The position numbers and the translations under genes were made by a program. From an uncultured Armatimonadota bacterium (GTDB lineage: Bacteria > Armatimonadota > UBA5829 > DTJY01), in assembly GCA_937875395.1 (NCBI GenBank), contig CALNCU010000198.1, positions 1-7,450 of the forward strand: a DNA stretch of 7,450 nt. Direction: 5' to 3'. Below are positions 1-6,092 of the stretch, piece after piece. Below the pieces are notes generated by a model that saw only the letters and a program-made list of their open reading frames with translations, did not search any database and was not told the origin of the DNA. Every line of letters starts with the position of its first letter. The stretch's first letter is position 1.

Positions 1-182
1 CGGGCAGTATAGTCACTAAAACTTTAGATTCCAAGCACATACCGGGCAAAGCTGTAGATATAATAAGCAAATCCACCCTGTGGAGCAATCCGGCTTTCTT
101 TGCAGCCCTCAAGCAGGAGGCAGCAAAAGAGAATCTCCATGTGCTCAATTTTGAGCAGTGCCATATAGAATGGCGCGGCTGA
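1..182 (+). CDS. M15-family zinc peptidase, C-terminal part only (5' end outside window)
   Basis: The frame that begins at base 3 and stops with TGA at 180-182 encodes 59 residues with no start in the window. It contains SKHIPGKAVDI (bases 30-62) and, 34 residues later, CHIEWRG just before the stop. This matches the M15 (VanY / phage L-Ala-D-Glu peptidase) pattern SxHxxGxAxD ... HxE, where the first His (36-38), the Asp (57-59) and the final His (162-164) bind the catalytic zinc. Such enzymes cut peptidoglycan stem peptides or cross-links and occur as phage endolysins and as cellular D,D-carboxypeptidases. The very short tail after HIE is usual for endolysin-like members. Reading it as a phage gene is inference, since no other phage gene is visible. 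The family call rests on motifs only, and the N-terminal half cannot be judged. Confidence 0.6.
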   Translation, partial: GSIVTKTLDSKHIPGKAVDIISKSTLWSNPAFFAALKQEAAKENLHVLNFEQCHIEWRG

Positions 183-240
183 AAAATCTTGCAGAACAAT
201 CTAATAAAGTAGAGCCGGATATACGGTTATATTATTATCT

Positions 241-542
241 ATGCGGGCCTCTTCATTCCTGTCGCTGGCGCAGACCATAAGGGTAGAATGCGCGCGCATG
301 ATAAACCAGAAGAAGAGCGGCCACCTGGGGAGAGCATGCTCTCCATGGCAGATATACTCTCCGTGCTCTACATAAGCATACTCCGGGTAGACCCCAAGAA
401 TCCAGACTGGCCGGATAGAAACCGGTTCAGCCTCTCAAAAGGGCGCGCAGGGGCGGCGGAAGAAGTATACGTGCATGCGTTCGGTACATACGACTGGCTT
501 TTGGACAGATGTGGATTCTCTCCAAAGAGCCTTATCAGCTGA
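241..542 (+). pseudogene. Transketolase N-terminal subunit, frameshifted and truncated
   Basis: Two overlapping frames together give the thiamine-diphosphate-binding N-terminus of a transketolase. Frame one (ATG 241) reads SLAQTIRVECARMINQKKSG followed by HLG, matching the family's IR...M...A(K)SGHPGG. At the G-run 327-330 the match moves to the other frame, which continues ESMLSMADILSVLY, then LRVDPKNPDWPDRNRFSLSK. One extra G in the run would restore a continuous L-G-E-S-M reading. Further on, the conserved SKGHA is SKGRA, so a His of the cofactor region is lost. The frame ends at TGA 540-542 after about 100 codons, while the N-terminal subunit alone is normally about 270-280 residues. I see no convincing continuation in any frame downstream. 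ATG 241 has no clear Shine-Dalgarno sequence, so the 5' limit is uncertain. The frameshift alone could be a homopolymer sequencing error, but truncation plus the His loss support a dead remnant. Confidence 0.78.
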
Positions 543-559
543 ATTCCTCTGAAACTGTT

Positions 560-577
560 AAAGGAGGCGCCTTTTTT
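560..577 (+). terminator. Weak rho-independent-like hairpin with T-run
   Basis: AAAGG (560-564) and CCTTT (570-574) can pair across a 5-base loop, and the six-base T-run 572-577 overlaps and follows the 3' arm. The stem is short and A-U rich, so strength is doubtful. The 5' arm also reads AAAGGAGG (560-567), a perfect Shine-Dalgarno sequence, but no ATG, GTG or TTG lies at a usable distance after it. It sits 18 bases after the end of the transketolase remnant and may have ended that transcript. Confidence 0.35.
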
Positions 578-660
578 ATATCCCTCATAACAAGGAATAC
601 TGGGCTTGCATATAGAATTATTCTTCTAATGGGCAATATCCCGTGGAAGGAGAGATAATC

Positions 661-1671
661 TTGAGCAAGCGAGTAGTTGTGGTGGGCGCCGGAGAAATTT
701 CCAAAGCCTGGTTCCCCCTGCTTTTGGAAGAGAAGGTAGAAGTTTCCGCCGTGGTAGACCTGAACCGGAGCGCGGCAAAGGGCAGGATAAAGGAATATAA
801 TCTTGCTGCAAAGGCATACACAGACCTTTCGGAAGCGCTAAGAAAGCATGAGCCGGATTTTGTGCTTGATCTAACCATACCACAGGCTCACTGCAAGGTT
901 GTCTGTTCTGCCTTAAAGCATGGCTGCCACGTGCTTGGCGAAAAACCGATGGCTGCAAGCATGATGGAAGCCCGCAGAATGGTTAGAACGGCGGAGGGAA
1001 TGGGCTGTCTCTATATGGTAGATCAGTCACGCCGGTGGGATTCCGGAAATGAGAGCATGCGGCGGACGGTGGCATCTGGCAGGATAGGGAAAGTTACCGC
1101 AGTAAACTGCGATTTCTATGCAGGCGCTCACTTTGGCGGTTTCAGGGAGGAGATGGAGAGCCCGCTCATTCTGGATATGGCAATCCATCACTTTGATCTG
1201 GCACGCTTCATGACGGGCGCAGACCCTGTGGCCGTCTATGCAAAAGAGTTTAATCCTGCCGCCTCATGGTACAGCGGCGATGCAGCGGCAAGCTGTATAT
1301 TTGAAATGACCGATGGCGTAATTTTTACATATTGTGGCAGCTGGTGTACAGAGGGCTGTCGCACAAGCTGGCATGGCGACTGGAGGATAGCAGGGGAGAA
1401 GGGCACCCTTCTTTATACCGGAGAAAACGGCATCTCCGGTGAAGTTGTAGCCGGGCGCACGGGTTTTACACGCAAAGTTAATGAGCTTAAAACCGTAGAT
1501 GCAGAGGTAAAGGCTGCCGGCATGCACGGAGCACTTAAAGAGATGCTTGCCTTCCTCCGTAGCGGAAAGCGCCCGCAGACTGAAGCCCGGGATAACATAA
1601 AATCCCTGGCCATGGTCTTTGCAGCAATAGAGAGTTCAAGAAAGGGCAGAAGGGTTTTGGTGCGATACTAG
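661..1671 (+). CDS. Gfo/Idh/MocA family NAD(P)-dependent oxidoreductase
   Basis: The protein is 336 residues, about the usual size for this family of sugar, cyclitol and amino-sugar dehydrogenases, which oxidise or reduce a hydroxyl or keto group using NAD(P). The N-terminal Rossmann fold starts at once: KRVVVVGAGEISK places the G-A-G loop at residues 9-11, and VDL closes beta-2. GEKPMA (EKP at 94-96) carries the family's catalytic Lys 95. The C-terminal alpha/beta domain has DMAIHHFDLARF, with Asp 172 and His 176/177 in the place of the catalytic Asp/His pair, and later WRIAGEKGTL. No signal peptide or membrane segment is seen, so it is cytosolic. I chose TTG 661 because AAGGAGAG (647-654) stands six bases upstream. 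An in-frame GTG at 643 lies just before this site and has no site of its own. The substrate cannot be told. The gene follows the transketolase remnant and faces a second oxidoreductase, which hints at sugar metabolism only. An 8-bp inverted repeat overlaps its stop codon. Confidence 0.92.
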   Translation: MSKRVVVVGAGEISKAWFPLLLEEKVEVSAVVDLNRSAAKGRIKEYNLAAKAYTDLSEALRKHEPDFVLDLTIPQAHCKVVCSALKHGCHVLGEKPMAASMMEARRMVRTAEGMGCLYMVDQSRRWDSGNESMRRTVASGRIGKVTAVNCDFYAGAHFGGFREEMESPLILDMAIHHFDLARFMTGADPVAVYAKEFNPAASWYSGDAAASCIFEMTDGVIFTYCGSWCTEGCRTSWHGDWRIAGEKGTLLYTGENGISGEVVAGRTGFTRKVNELKTVDAEVKAAGMHGALKEMLAFLRSGKRPQTEARDNIKSLAMVFAAIESSRKGRRVLVRY

Positions 1672-1688
1672 TACTTCACCAGTATCGC
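1662..1688. repeat. 8-bp perfect inverted repeat over the stop codon
   Basis: GCGATACT (1662-1669) and AGTATCGC (1681-1688) are exact complements around an 11-base loop. The left arm takes in the first base of the TAG stop (1669-1671) of the upstream oxidoreductase. No T-run follows on either strand, so it is not a standard intrinsic terminator. It could stabilise the 3' end of the mRNA. Confidence 0.55.
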
Positions 1689-1734
1689 CTTGGGGGTAAT
1701 TCCGGAGGTGTGCTCCTATCCCCCAGATACCTGG
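1679..1734. repeat. Long imperfect hairpin between convergent genes
   Basis: Nested arms: CCAGTATC (1679-1686) pairs with GATAC plus TGG (1726-1734, one bulged base). After a four-base bulge (1687-1690), TGGGGG (1691-1696) pairs with CCCCCA (1720-1725). GGAG (1704-1707) pairs with CTCC (1713-1716) over a five-base loop. The outer arm shares AGTATC with the preceding inverted repeat, so the two folds exclude each other. No T-run follows. The function is unknown; mRNA end protection or a decayed repeat are both possible. Confidence 0.45.
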
Positions 1735-1771
1735 ATTAGTCTGGTGGCTCACCAAATTAATTATGGTTGTC

Positions 1772-1813
1772 GATACTTCGGTCGCAGAGCCGGAGGCGCC
1801 GCTGCCGAAGCAT
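1772..1813. repeat. Palindromic repeat, copy A
   Basis: The left arm ATACTTCGGT (1773-1782) and right arm GCCGAAGCAT (1804-1813) are complementary except for one A/C mismatch and one G/T wobble; CTTCGG/CCGAAG is exact. The first 18 bases (1772-1789) agree at 16 positions with 6093-6110, in the gap after the ATPase gene, and both differences are transitions. CGCAGAG follows the left arm in both places. The 21-base interior has its own GCC/GGC pairing. I infer two decayed copies of one small dispersed palindrome. Confidence 0.45.
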
Positions 1814-1907
1814 ATGTAGATAGTTGAACATCCTGCCATGATTTGGTTGTGGCTTCGTCCGCCGATAGTAGATGTTTTCTTCTGCCTTATCAGCGGGAAA
1901 TATTACG

Positions 1908-1961
1908 ATACCGTAGGGGCGGGTATCCGCGCCCGCCCGTGTCCAGCTTTGGCAACGGTAT
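1908..1961. repeat. Nested GC-rich palindrome (REP-like)
   Basis: Outer arms ATACCGT (1908-1914) and ACGGTAT (1955-1961) are exact complements. Inside them GGGCGGG (1917-1923) and CCCGCCC (1932-1938) are exact complements over an eight-base loop. The unit ends one base before the stop codon of the minus-strand oxidoreductase. GGGGCGGG...CCCGCCC palindromes of this kind are common as repetitive extragenic elements in many bacteria; membership of a multicopy family here is inference. No T-run follows on the minus strand, so it is at best a barrier to 3' exonucleases or a rho-assisted stop. Confidence 0.55.
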
Positions 1962-1962
1962 T

Positions 1963-2994
1963 TTAGGTATCCAGCGGAAGTTTTATATCCTGCCCGGTGC
2001 GGGCGGATTCATAAACGGCAAGCACCAGTTCAACCGCCTTCCTGCCCTCCCGGCCGTCTATAACAGGCGGGCGTCCTTCCTGCACAGCACGCACAAGATC
2101 GCTTATCTGTCTCTGGTGCCCAAGAATGCTTATCCCTGCCGGGTCTGAAGAGCCGCTTCCCGTAATGTTATCGTCTGCAGGTTTAAACTCTTCCCCTTCT
2201 ACAAGCCATTCCTTTATATTGCCGTCTTCCAGAACAACGGTACCCCGTTCTCCTCTTATCTCAAGCCGGGCAGCGGCTCCGGGATAGGCGGATGTGCAGG
2301 CCTCTATAACTCCCACGGCTCCGTTTTTGAATTTAAGGCAGGCTACCGCAGTATCTTCAACCTCTATGCCCCTTGCAAGAGTTGAGGTGTGTCCAAATAC
2401 GCTCTCTACGGGCCCCATCATCCACTGCAACAGGTCTACGTAATGTATCCCCTGGTTCATAAGGGCGCCGCCGCCGTCCAGCTTCCAGGTGCCCCTCCAT
2501 GCAGCAGATGAATAGTAATCATCCGTCCTGAACCATTTTACATAGGCATCACCCATAACAAGACGGCCCAGCCGTCCCTCATCAATCGCCCGTTTCAGGG
2601 CCTGCATGCCGTCAGGAAAACGGTTCTGAAAAATGGAGACAAGTCTTACCCCCGCCCTGTCACACTCATTGATAATGGAATCTACAGCCTTAAGGGTTAC
2701 ATCCAGCGGCTTCTCTACTACCAGATGCTTCCCAGCACGGGCTGCCATAACCGCCGCCTCTGCATGCATTCCGCTTGGAGTGCAGATGCACACCACATCT
2801 ACATGGGGGTCTTTTAGCATATCGGCATAATCCGTATACCAGCCGGCGTTACGAGCCTCTGCGAAGGCCCTGGCCTTTTCCGGGGATGAACCAGCAACTC
2901 CCACTATGCGGGCACCGTCTGTGGCCTCTATGGAATCTGCATGAACCTTTGCAATGGTTCCCGTACCAACTATTCCAAAACCTGTCTCTTTCAT
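1963..2994 (-). CDS. Gfo/Idh/MocA family NAD(P)-dependent oxidoreductase
   Basis: The 343-residue cytosolic protein has the family's two domains. The N-terminal Rossmann fold has FGIVGTGTIA with the nucleotide loop at residues 10-15, then VDVVCICTPSGMH and VVEKPLDVT, with catalytic Lys 95. The C-terminal domain begins near residue 121 with FQNRF and carries WKLDGGGALMNQGIHYVDLL, where His 184 is the expected catalytic His, followed by WMMGPVESV. The GGGALMNQGIHxxDLLQW signature is typical of many sugar or UDP-sugar dehydrogenase-like members, but the substrate is not fixed by it. ATG 2994 is preceded at four bases by AGGTGG (3004-2999). The gene lies downstream of tRNA-Val on the same strand but is separated from it by a terminator and seems to have its own promoter with an overlapping palindrome. 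It converges on the other oxidoreductase of the window; the two are similar only in family motifs, so they are not a recent duplication. Confidence 0.93.
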   Translation of the reverse strand: MKETGFGIVGTGTIAKVHADSIEATDGARIVGVAGSSPEKARAFAEARNAGWYTDYADMLKDPHVDVVCICTPSGMHAEAAVMAARAGKHLVVEKPLDVTLKAVDSIINECDRAGVRLVSIFQNRFPDGMQALKRAIDEGRLGRLVMGDAYVKWFRTDDYYSSAAWRGTWKLDGGGALMNQGIHYVDLLQWMMGPVESVFGHTSTLARGIEVEDTAVACLKFKNGAVGVIEACTSAYPGAAARLEIRGERGTVVLEDGNIKEWLVEGEEFKPADDNITGSGSSDPAGISILGHQRQISDLVRAVQEGRPPVIDGREGRKAVELVLAVYESARTGQDIKLPLDT

Positions 2995-3017
2995 CTTACC
3001 ACCTGCCTAATATTGTC

Positions 3018-3030
3018 ATATACAGTATAT
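3018..3030. promoter_or_regulatory. Operator-like perfect palindrome ATATAC-A-GTATAT
   Basis: ATATAC (3018-3023) and GTATAT (3025-3030) are exact inverted arms around one base, 24 bases upstream of the minus-strand oxidoreductase start. The site overlaps the predicted -10 box and start-site region, where a repressor would be expected to bind. The minus strand reads TACTGTATAT here, like half of a LexA box, but the second half is not present. The regulator is unknown. Confidence 0.35.
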
Positions 3031-3058
3031 TGAAGCTTATTACAGACCTCTTTGTCAA
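3029..3058 (-). promoter_or_regulatory. Candidate promoter of the minus-strand oxidoreductase
   Basis: Reading the minus strand, a perfect -35 TTGACA (3058-3053) is followed after 18 bases by TTCAAT (3034-3029), four of six matches to the -10 consensus. It begins directly downstream of the tRNA terminator, as expected if the oxidoreductase is transcribed separately. The weak -10 keeps confidence modest. Confidence 0.4.
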
Positions 3059-3070
3059 TTCCCCCAAAAA

Positions 3071-3098
3071 GCAAAAACCCCCCGGAAACCCGGAGGGC
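3071..3098 (-). terminator. Rho-independent terminator of tRNA-Val
   Basis: On the minus strand CCCTCCGG (3097-3090) pairs with CCGGGGGG (3085-3078) over the loop GTTT, with one U-G pair, and is followed by TTTTTGC. This is a strong, classic intrinsic terminator. It lies 32 bases after the CCA end of the tRNA, and no other minus-strand transcript end is nearby. Confidence 0.88.
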
Positions 3099-3130
3099 TT
3101 TTGATGAAGGACTTACTCTTGCCTTCAGAA

Positions 3131-3205
3131 TGGTGGGCGATACTGGATTCGAACCAGTGACCTCCTCGGTGTCAACGAGGCGTTCTCCCCCTGAACTAAC
3201 CGCCC
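3131..3205 (-). tRNA. trnV-GAC: tRNA-Val (anticodon GAC)
   Basis: The minus strand folds as a complete 75-base tRNA. The acceptor arms GGGCGGT and ATCGCCC pair (one G-U), the D arm is GTTC/GAAC, and the anticodon stem CCTCG/CGAGG holds the loop TTGACAC with anticodon GAC at loop positions 3-5, reading GUC and GUU valine codons. The variable loop is AGGTC, and the T arm is ACTGG/CCAGT with loop TTCGAAT. The discriminator A and the CCA end are encoded. It is a single-gene transcription unit between its own promoter and terminator, divergent from the P-type ATPase gene. Confidence 0.97.
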
Positions 3206-3226
3206 AAACTACAGCGTACACCGCAT

Positions 3227-3255
3227 ATTATACAGTGACGCCGCGCTTTTGTAAA
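3227..3255 (-). promoter_or_regulatory. Promoter of tRNA-Val
   Basis: On the minus strand, TTTACA (3255-3250) and a perfect TATAAT (3232-3227) are separated by exactly 17 bases. The expected start near 3220 leaves a leader of about 15 bases before the tRNA 5' end at 3205, normal for stable RNA genes. Confidence 0.85.
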
Positions 3256-3289
3256 GTGGTGAAAAACCGTCAAATAAGGCCGCTATGGA

Positions 3290-3318
3290 TTGAAACAGGG
3301 TGCATGGGGGCAAATAAT
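3290..3318 (+). promoter_or_regulatory. Promoter-like site just before the ATPase start codon
   Basis: TTGAAA (3290-3295) and AATAAT (3313-3318) lie 17 bases apart and match the sigma-70 boxes at five of six positions each. The start of transcription would fall near 3325, at the ATG 3323 itself, leaving almost no leader. Either the mRNA is leaderless, the site is fortuitous, or a further-upstream promoter is used. Confidence 0.3.
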
Positions 3319-3322
3319 TTAT

Positions 3323-6055
3323 ATGAACAAAGGCATCTACAACCGGGAAGTTCCACCGGAGACGGCCGTAGATTGGCATGCAGTGAACGCCGGGCGGGTT
3401 ATGGAAGAGCTTGGCACCTCTGCAGACGGCCTGTCACTAAAAGAGGCTTTTCAGCGCCTTCGCCTTTTTGGCCCCAACAGGTTAAAAAAAGCTTACAAGC
3501 CGCCGGAGATTCTAACATTTCTGAGCCAGTTCAGGAGCCCGCTCATCTACATCCTGCTTGTTGCCTCGCTTCTCTCATTTATTGGGAGGCATATAGTGGA
3601 TGGAACGGTAATTTTGGCTATTGTAATGCTGAATGCCTTAATAGGTTACATCCAGGAACACAGCGCAGAGAAGGCCATAGAAGCCTTAAAAGAGCTTGCC
3701 GCCCCCCATGCCACCGTTATAAGAGACGGTGAGGAAGTGGATATTGATGCATCAGAGATTACATTAGGCGATCTTATTGTTTTTGAAGCAGGGGACCGCG
3801 TTCCGGCAGACGGCAGGCTTTTTGAAGCGTCGAACCTTAAGGTGGATGAAGCGGCCTTAACCGGGGAATCCGTGCCTGTGCAAAAAGAACCCGGCGTACT
3901 TCCTGCAGATACACCCCTTGCAGATAGGTGGAATATGGTCTATTCCGGCACCATGGTATCTTATGGAAGGGGCATGGCGTATGTTGTAGCTACGGGCATG
4001 CAGACTCAGATAGGCCAAATAGCAGAGCAGGTGAGCGCAGAGCCGCCTATAGTCACCCCCATCCAGCGGAAGCTCTCAAAGCTTGCGGCATACCTTGGCG
4101 CAGCCGGCATTGGAATTGCAACAGGGATTATGGTTGCCGGAATTTTAAGAAGGATTGCAATTCTGGATGTATTCTTTCTTGGCGTGGCGGCGGCAGTCTC
4201 CTTTATCCCGGAAGGGCTCCCGGCTGTGGTCACGATAGTGCTTGCGCTTGGGGCGCAAAGAATGGCCCGAAATTATGCCGTAATAAGAAAGCTTTCCGCA
4301 GTAGAGACCCTGGGTTCCGCCACAGTTATCTGTTCAGACAAAACCGGCACTCTCACAAGAAACCAGATGACCGTGCGTACTGCATATACCCCTGATCATA
4401 GCTTTACGGTTACGGGGGAGGGCTACGTTCCGCATGGAGAGTTCTTTGAACACAGTCACAAGGCAGATCGCATAAGCCACCCGGACCTGGAGGGGCTGCT
4501 TACAGCGCTTGCGCTTGCAAGCGATGCCCACCTGCATTTCTCAGAGGATGGCAGGGGAGTTTGGAGCATAACAGGCGATCCAACAGAAGGGGCCCTTGTG
4601 GTTGCCGCAGAGAAGCTGGGGCTAAAAAGACATGATCTGGAGGAGCTTCAGCCGCGCATAGATGAGGTGCCGTTTGATTCCAATCGGCGCTATATGGCAA
4701 CCCTGCACCGGCTTCCAGATGGGCGTAAAGTTGTCTACGTAAAGGGCGCCGCAGAGCACATATTAAGCATGTGCAGCACATACTGGCAGGGCGGGAGGGT
4801 GCGTAAACTATCCGGGCATGCGCTGGCCGGTTTTGTAGAGCAGAACACCAGAATGTCGTCATCGGCCATGAGGGTGCTTGCGGCGGCGTTTAAAGAGGTC
4901 CCGCATGATACGGAAAATATAGAGCCCAAGGATGTGGAATCCGATCTTACATTCATAGGCGCCGTGGGCATGATAGACCCTCCCAGGGAAGAGGCTCCGT
5001 CTGCCATAGATGCCGCAAGAGACGCCGGCATATGTGTAATTATGATAACCGGCGACCACCCGGATACGGCAAGGGCAATTGCAGGGATGTTAGGTCTGCT
5101 GGACGAGGGAGGCCAGGTTGTAGAAGGAAAGTTCATAAACTTTATGACAGACGATGAGCTGAATGTAGCAATAAGAGATATTGCCGTTATTGCCCGTGCA
5201 GAACCGCAGCATAAAATAAGGATAATCCGGGCGCTTAAATCCCGCGGGCAGATAGTAGCCATGACGGGAGACGGCGTAAACGATGCTCCGGCGCTCAAAA
5301 TGGCGGATATAGGGATAGCAATGGGGATAACGGGTGCAGACGTGGCCAAAGAAGCATCAGATATGATCCTCCTGGATGATAATTTTTCTACAATTGTGTG
5401 CGCCATAGAAGAAGGCCGAAACATATTTGCCAATATCCGCAGAGTCACTCTGTACTTGCTCTCAACAAACAGCGGCGAAATACTGGTCTATATTCTGAGC
5501 ATACTGCTTGGCCTTCCCATCCCCCTGCTTCCGGTGCAGATCCTATGGGTGAATCTTGTAACAGATGGGTTCAACACAGTGCCGCTTGCTTTTGAACCCG
5601 GGGAGCCGGATGTGCTCAAGAGGCCGCCAAGACCGCCGGATGCCCCCATAATAGGCCGGGCCATGGCATTTAGAATAGCTTTTATGGCCCTTTTTATGTT
5701 TTTTGGCACCATAGGGCTTTACATATGGGGGCTTAGGCATGAATCTTTGGCAGAAGCCAGAACGCTTGCGTTTGCCGCCATTGCGCTCTTTCAGATATTC
5801 AACGTCTTAAACGTTAGATCAGAGAGGTACTCCATAGCAAGAATAGGGCTGTTTTCCAACCCATATGTTCTATTGGGGGCCGGCATATCTGTGCTTGCCC
5901 AGATAGCGGCTATCCACACAGGGTTCCTTCAAACTGTTTTGGGCACAGTGCCTCTCACCCTTCCACAATGGGCGTTATCCGCAGGCGTGGCAAGCAGTAT
6001 ACTCTGGGCAGAAGAAGTGCGCAAACTGATTGCAGGCAAAAGACAGCGCATTTAA
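3323..6055 (+). CDS. P2A (SERCA-like) cation-transporting P-type ATPase, probably Ca2+ efflux
   Basis: This 910-residue inner-membrane pump is full length. From the N-terminus: a short cytosolic WHAV...ELGTS segment; membrane helices 1-2 (about 73-110); the actuator domain with LTGES (TGES 180-183); helices 3-4 (about 254-311) with FIPEGLPAVV, where Glu 297 corresponds to SERCA E309; the phosphorylation site SDKTGTLT with Asp 339; a nucleotide domain with VKGA (Lys 474); DPPR (552-555), TGDH (576-579) and MTGDGVNDAP (Asp 650, Asp 654); then six more helices. Helix 5 has STNSGE (Asn 716, Glu 719) and helix 6 WVNLVTDG (Asn 744, Thr 747, Asp 748), all ion ligands of Ca2+ ATPases. Only the helix-8 SERCA Glu 908 position differs, being Gln 824. 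ATG 3323 is preferred because conserved sequence begins soon after; TTG 3290 in the same frame would add 11 residues. Both have poor ribosome-binding sites. Another cation, such as Na+ or Mn2+, cannot be excluded. Confidence 0.92.
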   Translation: MNKGIYNREVPPETAVDWHAVNAGRVMEELGTSADGLSLKEAFQRLRLFGPNRLKKAYKPPEILTFLSQFRSPLIYILLVASLLSFIGRHIVDGTVILAIVMLNALIGYIQEHSAEKAIEALKELAAPHATVIRDGEEVDIDASEITLGDLIVFEAGDRVPADGRLFEASNLKVDEAALTGESVPVQKEPGVLPADTPLADRWNMVYSGTMVSYGRGMAYVVATGMQTQIGQIAEQVSAEPPIVTPIQRKLSKLAAYLGAAGIGIATGIMVAGILRRIAILDVFFLGVAAAVSFIPEGLPAVVTIVLALGAQRMARNYAVIRKLSAVETLGSATVICSDKTGTLTRNQMTVRTAYTPDHSFTVTGEGYVPHGEFFEHSHKADRISHPDLEGLLTALALASDAHLHFSEDGRGVWSITGDPTEGALVVAAEKLGLKRHDLEELQPRIDEVPFDSNRRYMATLHRLPDGRKVVYVKGAAEHILSMCSTYWQGGRVRKLSGHALAGFVEQNTRMSSSAMRVLAAAFKEVPHDTENIEPKDVESDLTFIGAVGMIDPPREEAPSAIDAARDAGICVIMITGDHPDTARAIAGMLGLLDEGGQVVEGKFINFMTDDELNVAIRDIAVIARAEPQHKIRIIRALKSRGQIVAMTGDGVNDAPALKMADIGIAMGITGADVAKEASDMILLDDNFSTIVCAIEEGRNIFANIRRVTLYLLSTNSGEILVYILSILLGLPIPLLPVQILWVNLVTDGFNTVPLAFEPGEPDVLKRPPRPPDAPIIGRAMAFRIAFMALFMFFGTIGLYIWGLRHESLAEARTLAFAAIALFQIFNVLNVRSERYSIARIGLFSNPYVLLGAGISVLAQIAAIHTGFLQTVLGTVPLTLPQWALSAGVASSILWAEEVRKLIAGKRQRI

Positions 6056-6082
6056 TTCCGGACACCCGGGCAAGGGTCGGAA
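6056..6082 (+). repeat. Hairpin directly after the ATPase stop codon
   Basis: TTCCG (6056-6060) and ACCC (6064-6067), separated by a three-base bulge, pair exactly with GGGT plus CGGAA (6074-6082) over a six-base loop. It begins at the base after the TAA stop. No T-run follows, so it is more likely an mRNA 3' stabiliser or part of a two-hairpin end than a terminator alone. Confidence 0.4.
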
Positions 6083-6092
6083 CCTGCCAGAA

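Noticed and set aside
205..233. Possible promoter (TATATT at 228-233) before the transketolase remnant.
   Set aside because: No acceptable -35 box is found at 16-18 bases upstream.
541..657. A frame reading LNSSETVKGG... after the transketolase remnant, tested as its continuation.
   Set aside because: It lacks the family's next motifs (GHP..., TGSLGHGL) and runs through the hairpin with T-run, so it is taken as non-coding.
1679..1689. CCAGTATCGCC equals 11 bases of the tRNA-Val 3' end (complement of 3136-3146), suggesting an integrase attachment site or tRNA fragment.
   Set aside because: The orientation is inverted relative to the tRNA, so it would not fit flanking att sites. Eleven-base matches are expected by chance in a window this size, and the flanking similarity is poor. 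No integrase is visible.
1843..2148. A 101-codon plus-strand open frame in the convergent gap.
   Set aside because: It has no ribosome-binding site, crosses the palindromes and the 3' end of the opposite-strand oxidoreductase, and has no known motif.
3018..3040. LexA-box-like TACTGTATAT on the minus strand.
   Set aside because: Only one half fits the E. coli type and the second half is absent. LexA consensus also varies by phylum, so no SOS call is made.
3052..3732. A 226-codon plus-strand open frame.
   Set aside because: It runs through the terminator and tRNA-Val antisense and then overlaps the ATPase gene in another frame. Its TGFEPVTSSVST-like stretch is the usual artefact of translating a tRNA complement.
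4735..5448. A 237-codon open frame on the minus strand.
   Set aside because: It lies wholly antisense to the conserved phosphorylation and hinge part of the P-type ATPase, has low-complexity Ser/Ala/Ile-rich sequence, and shows no recognisable domain.
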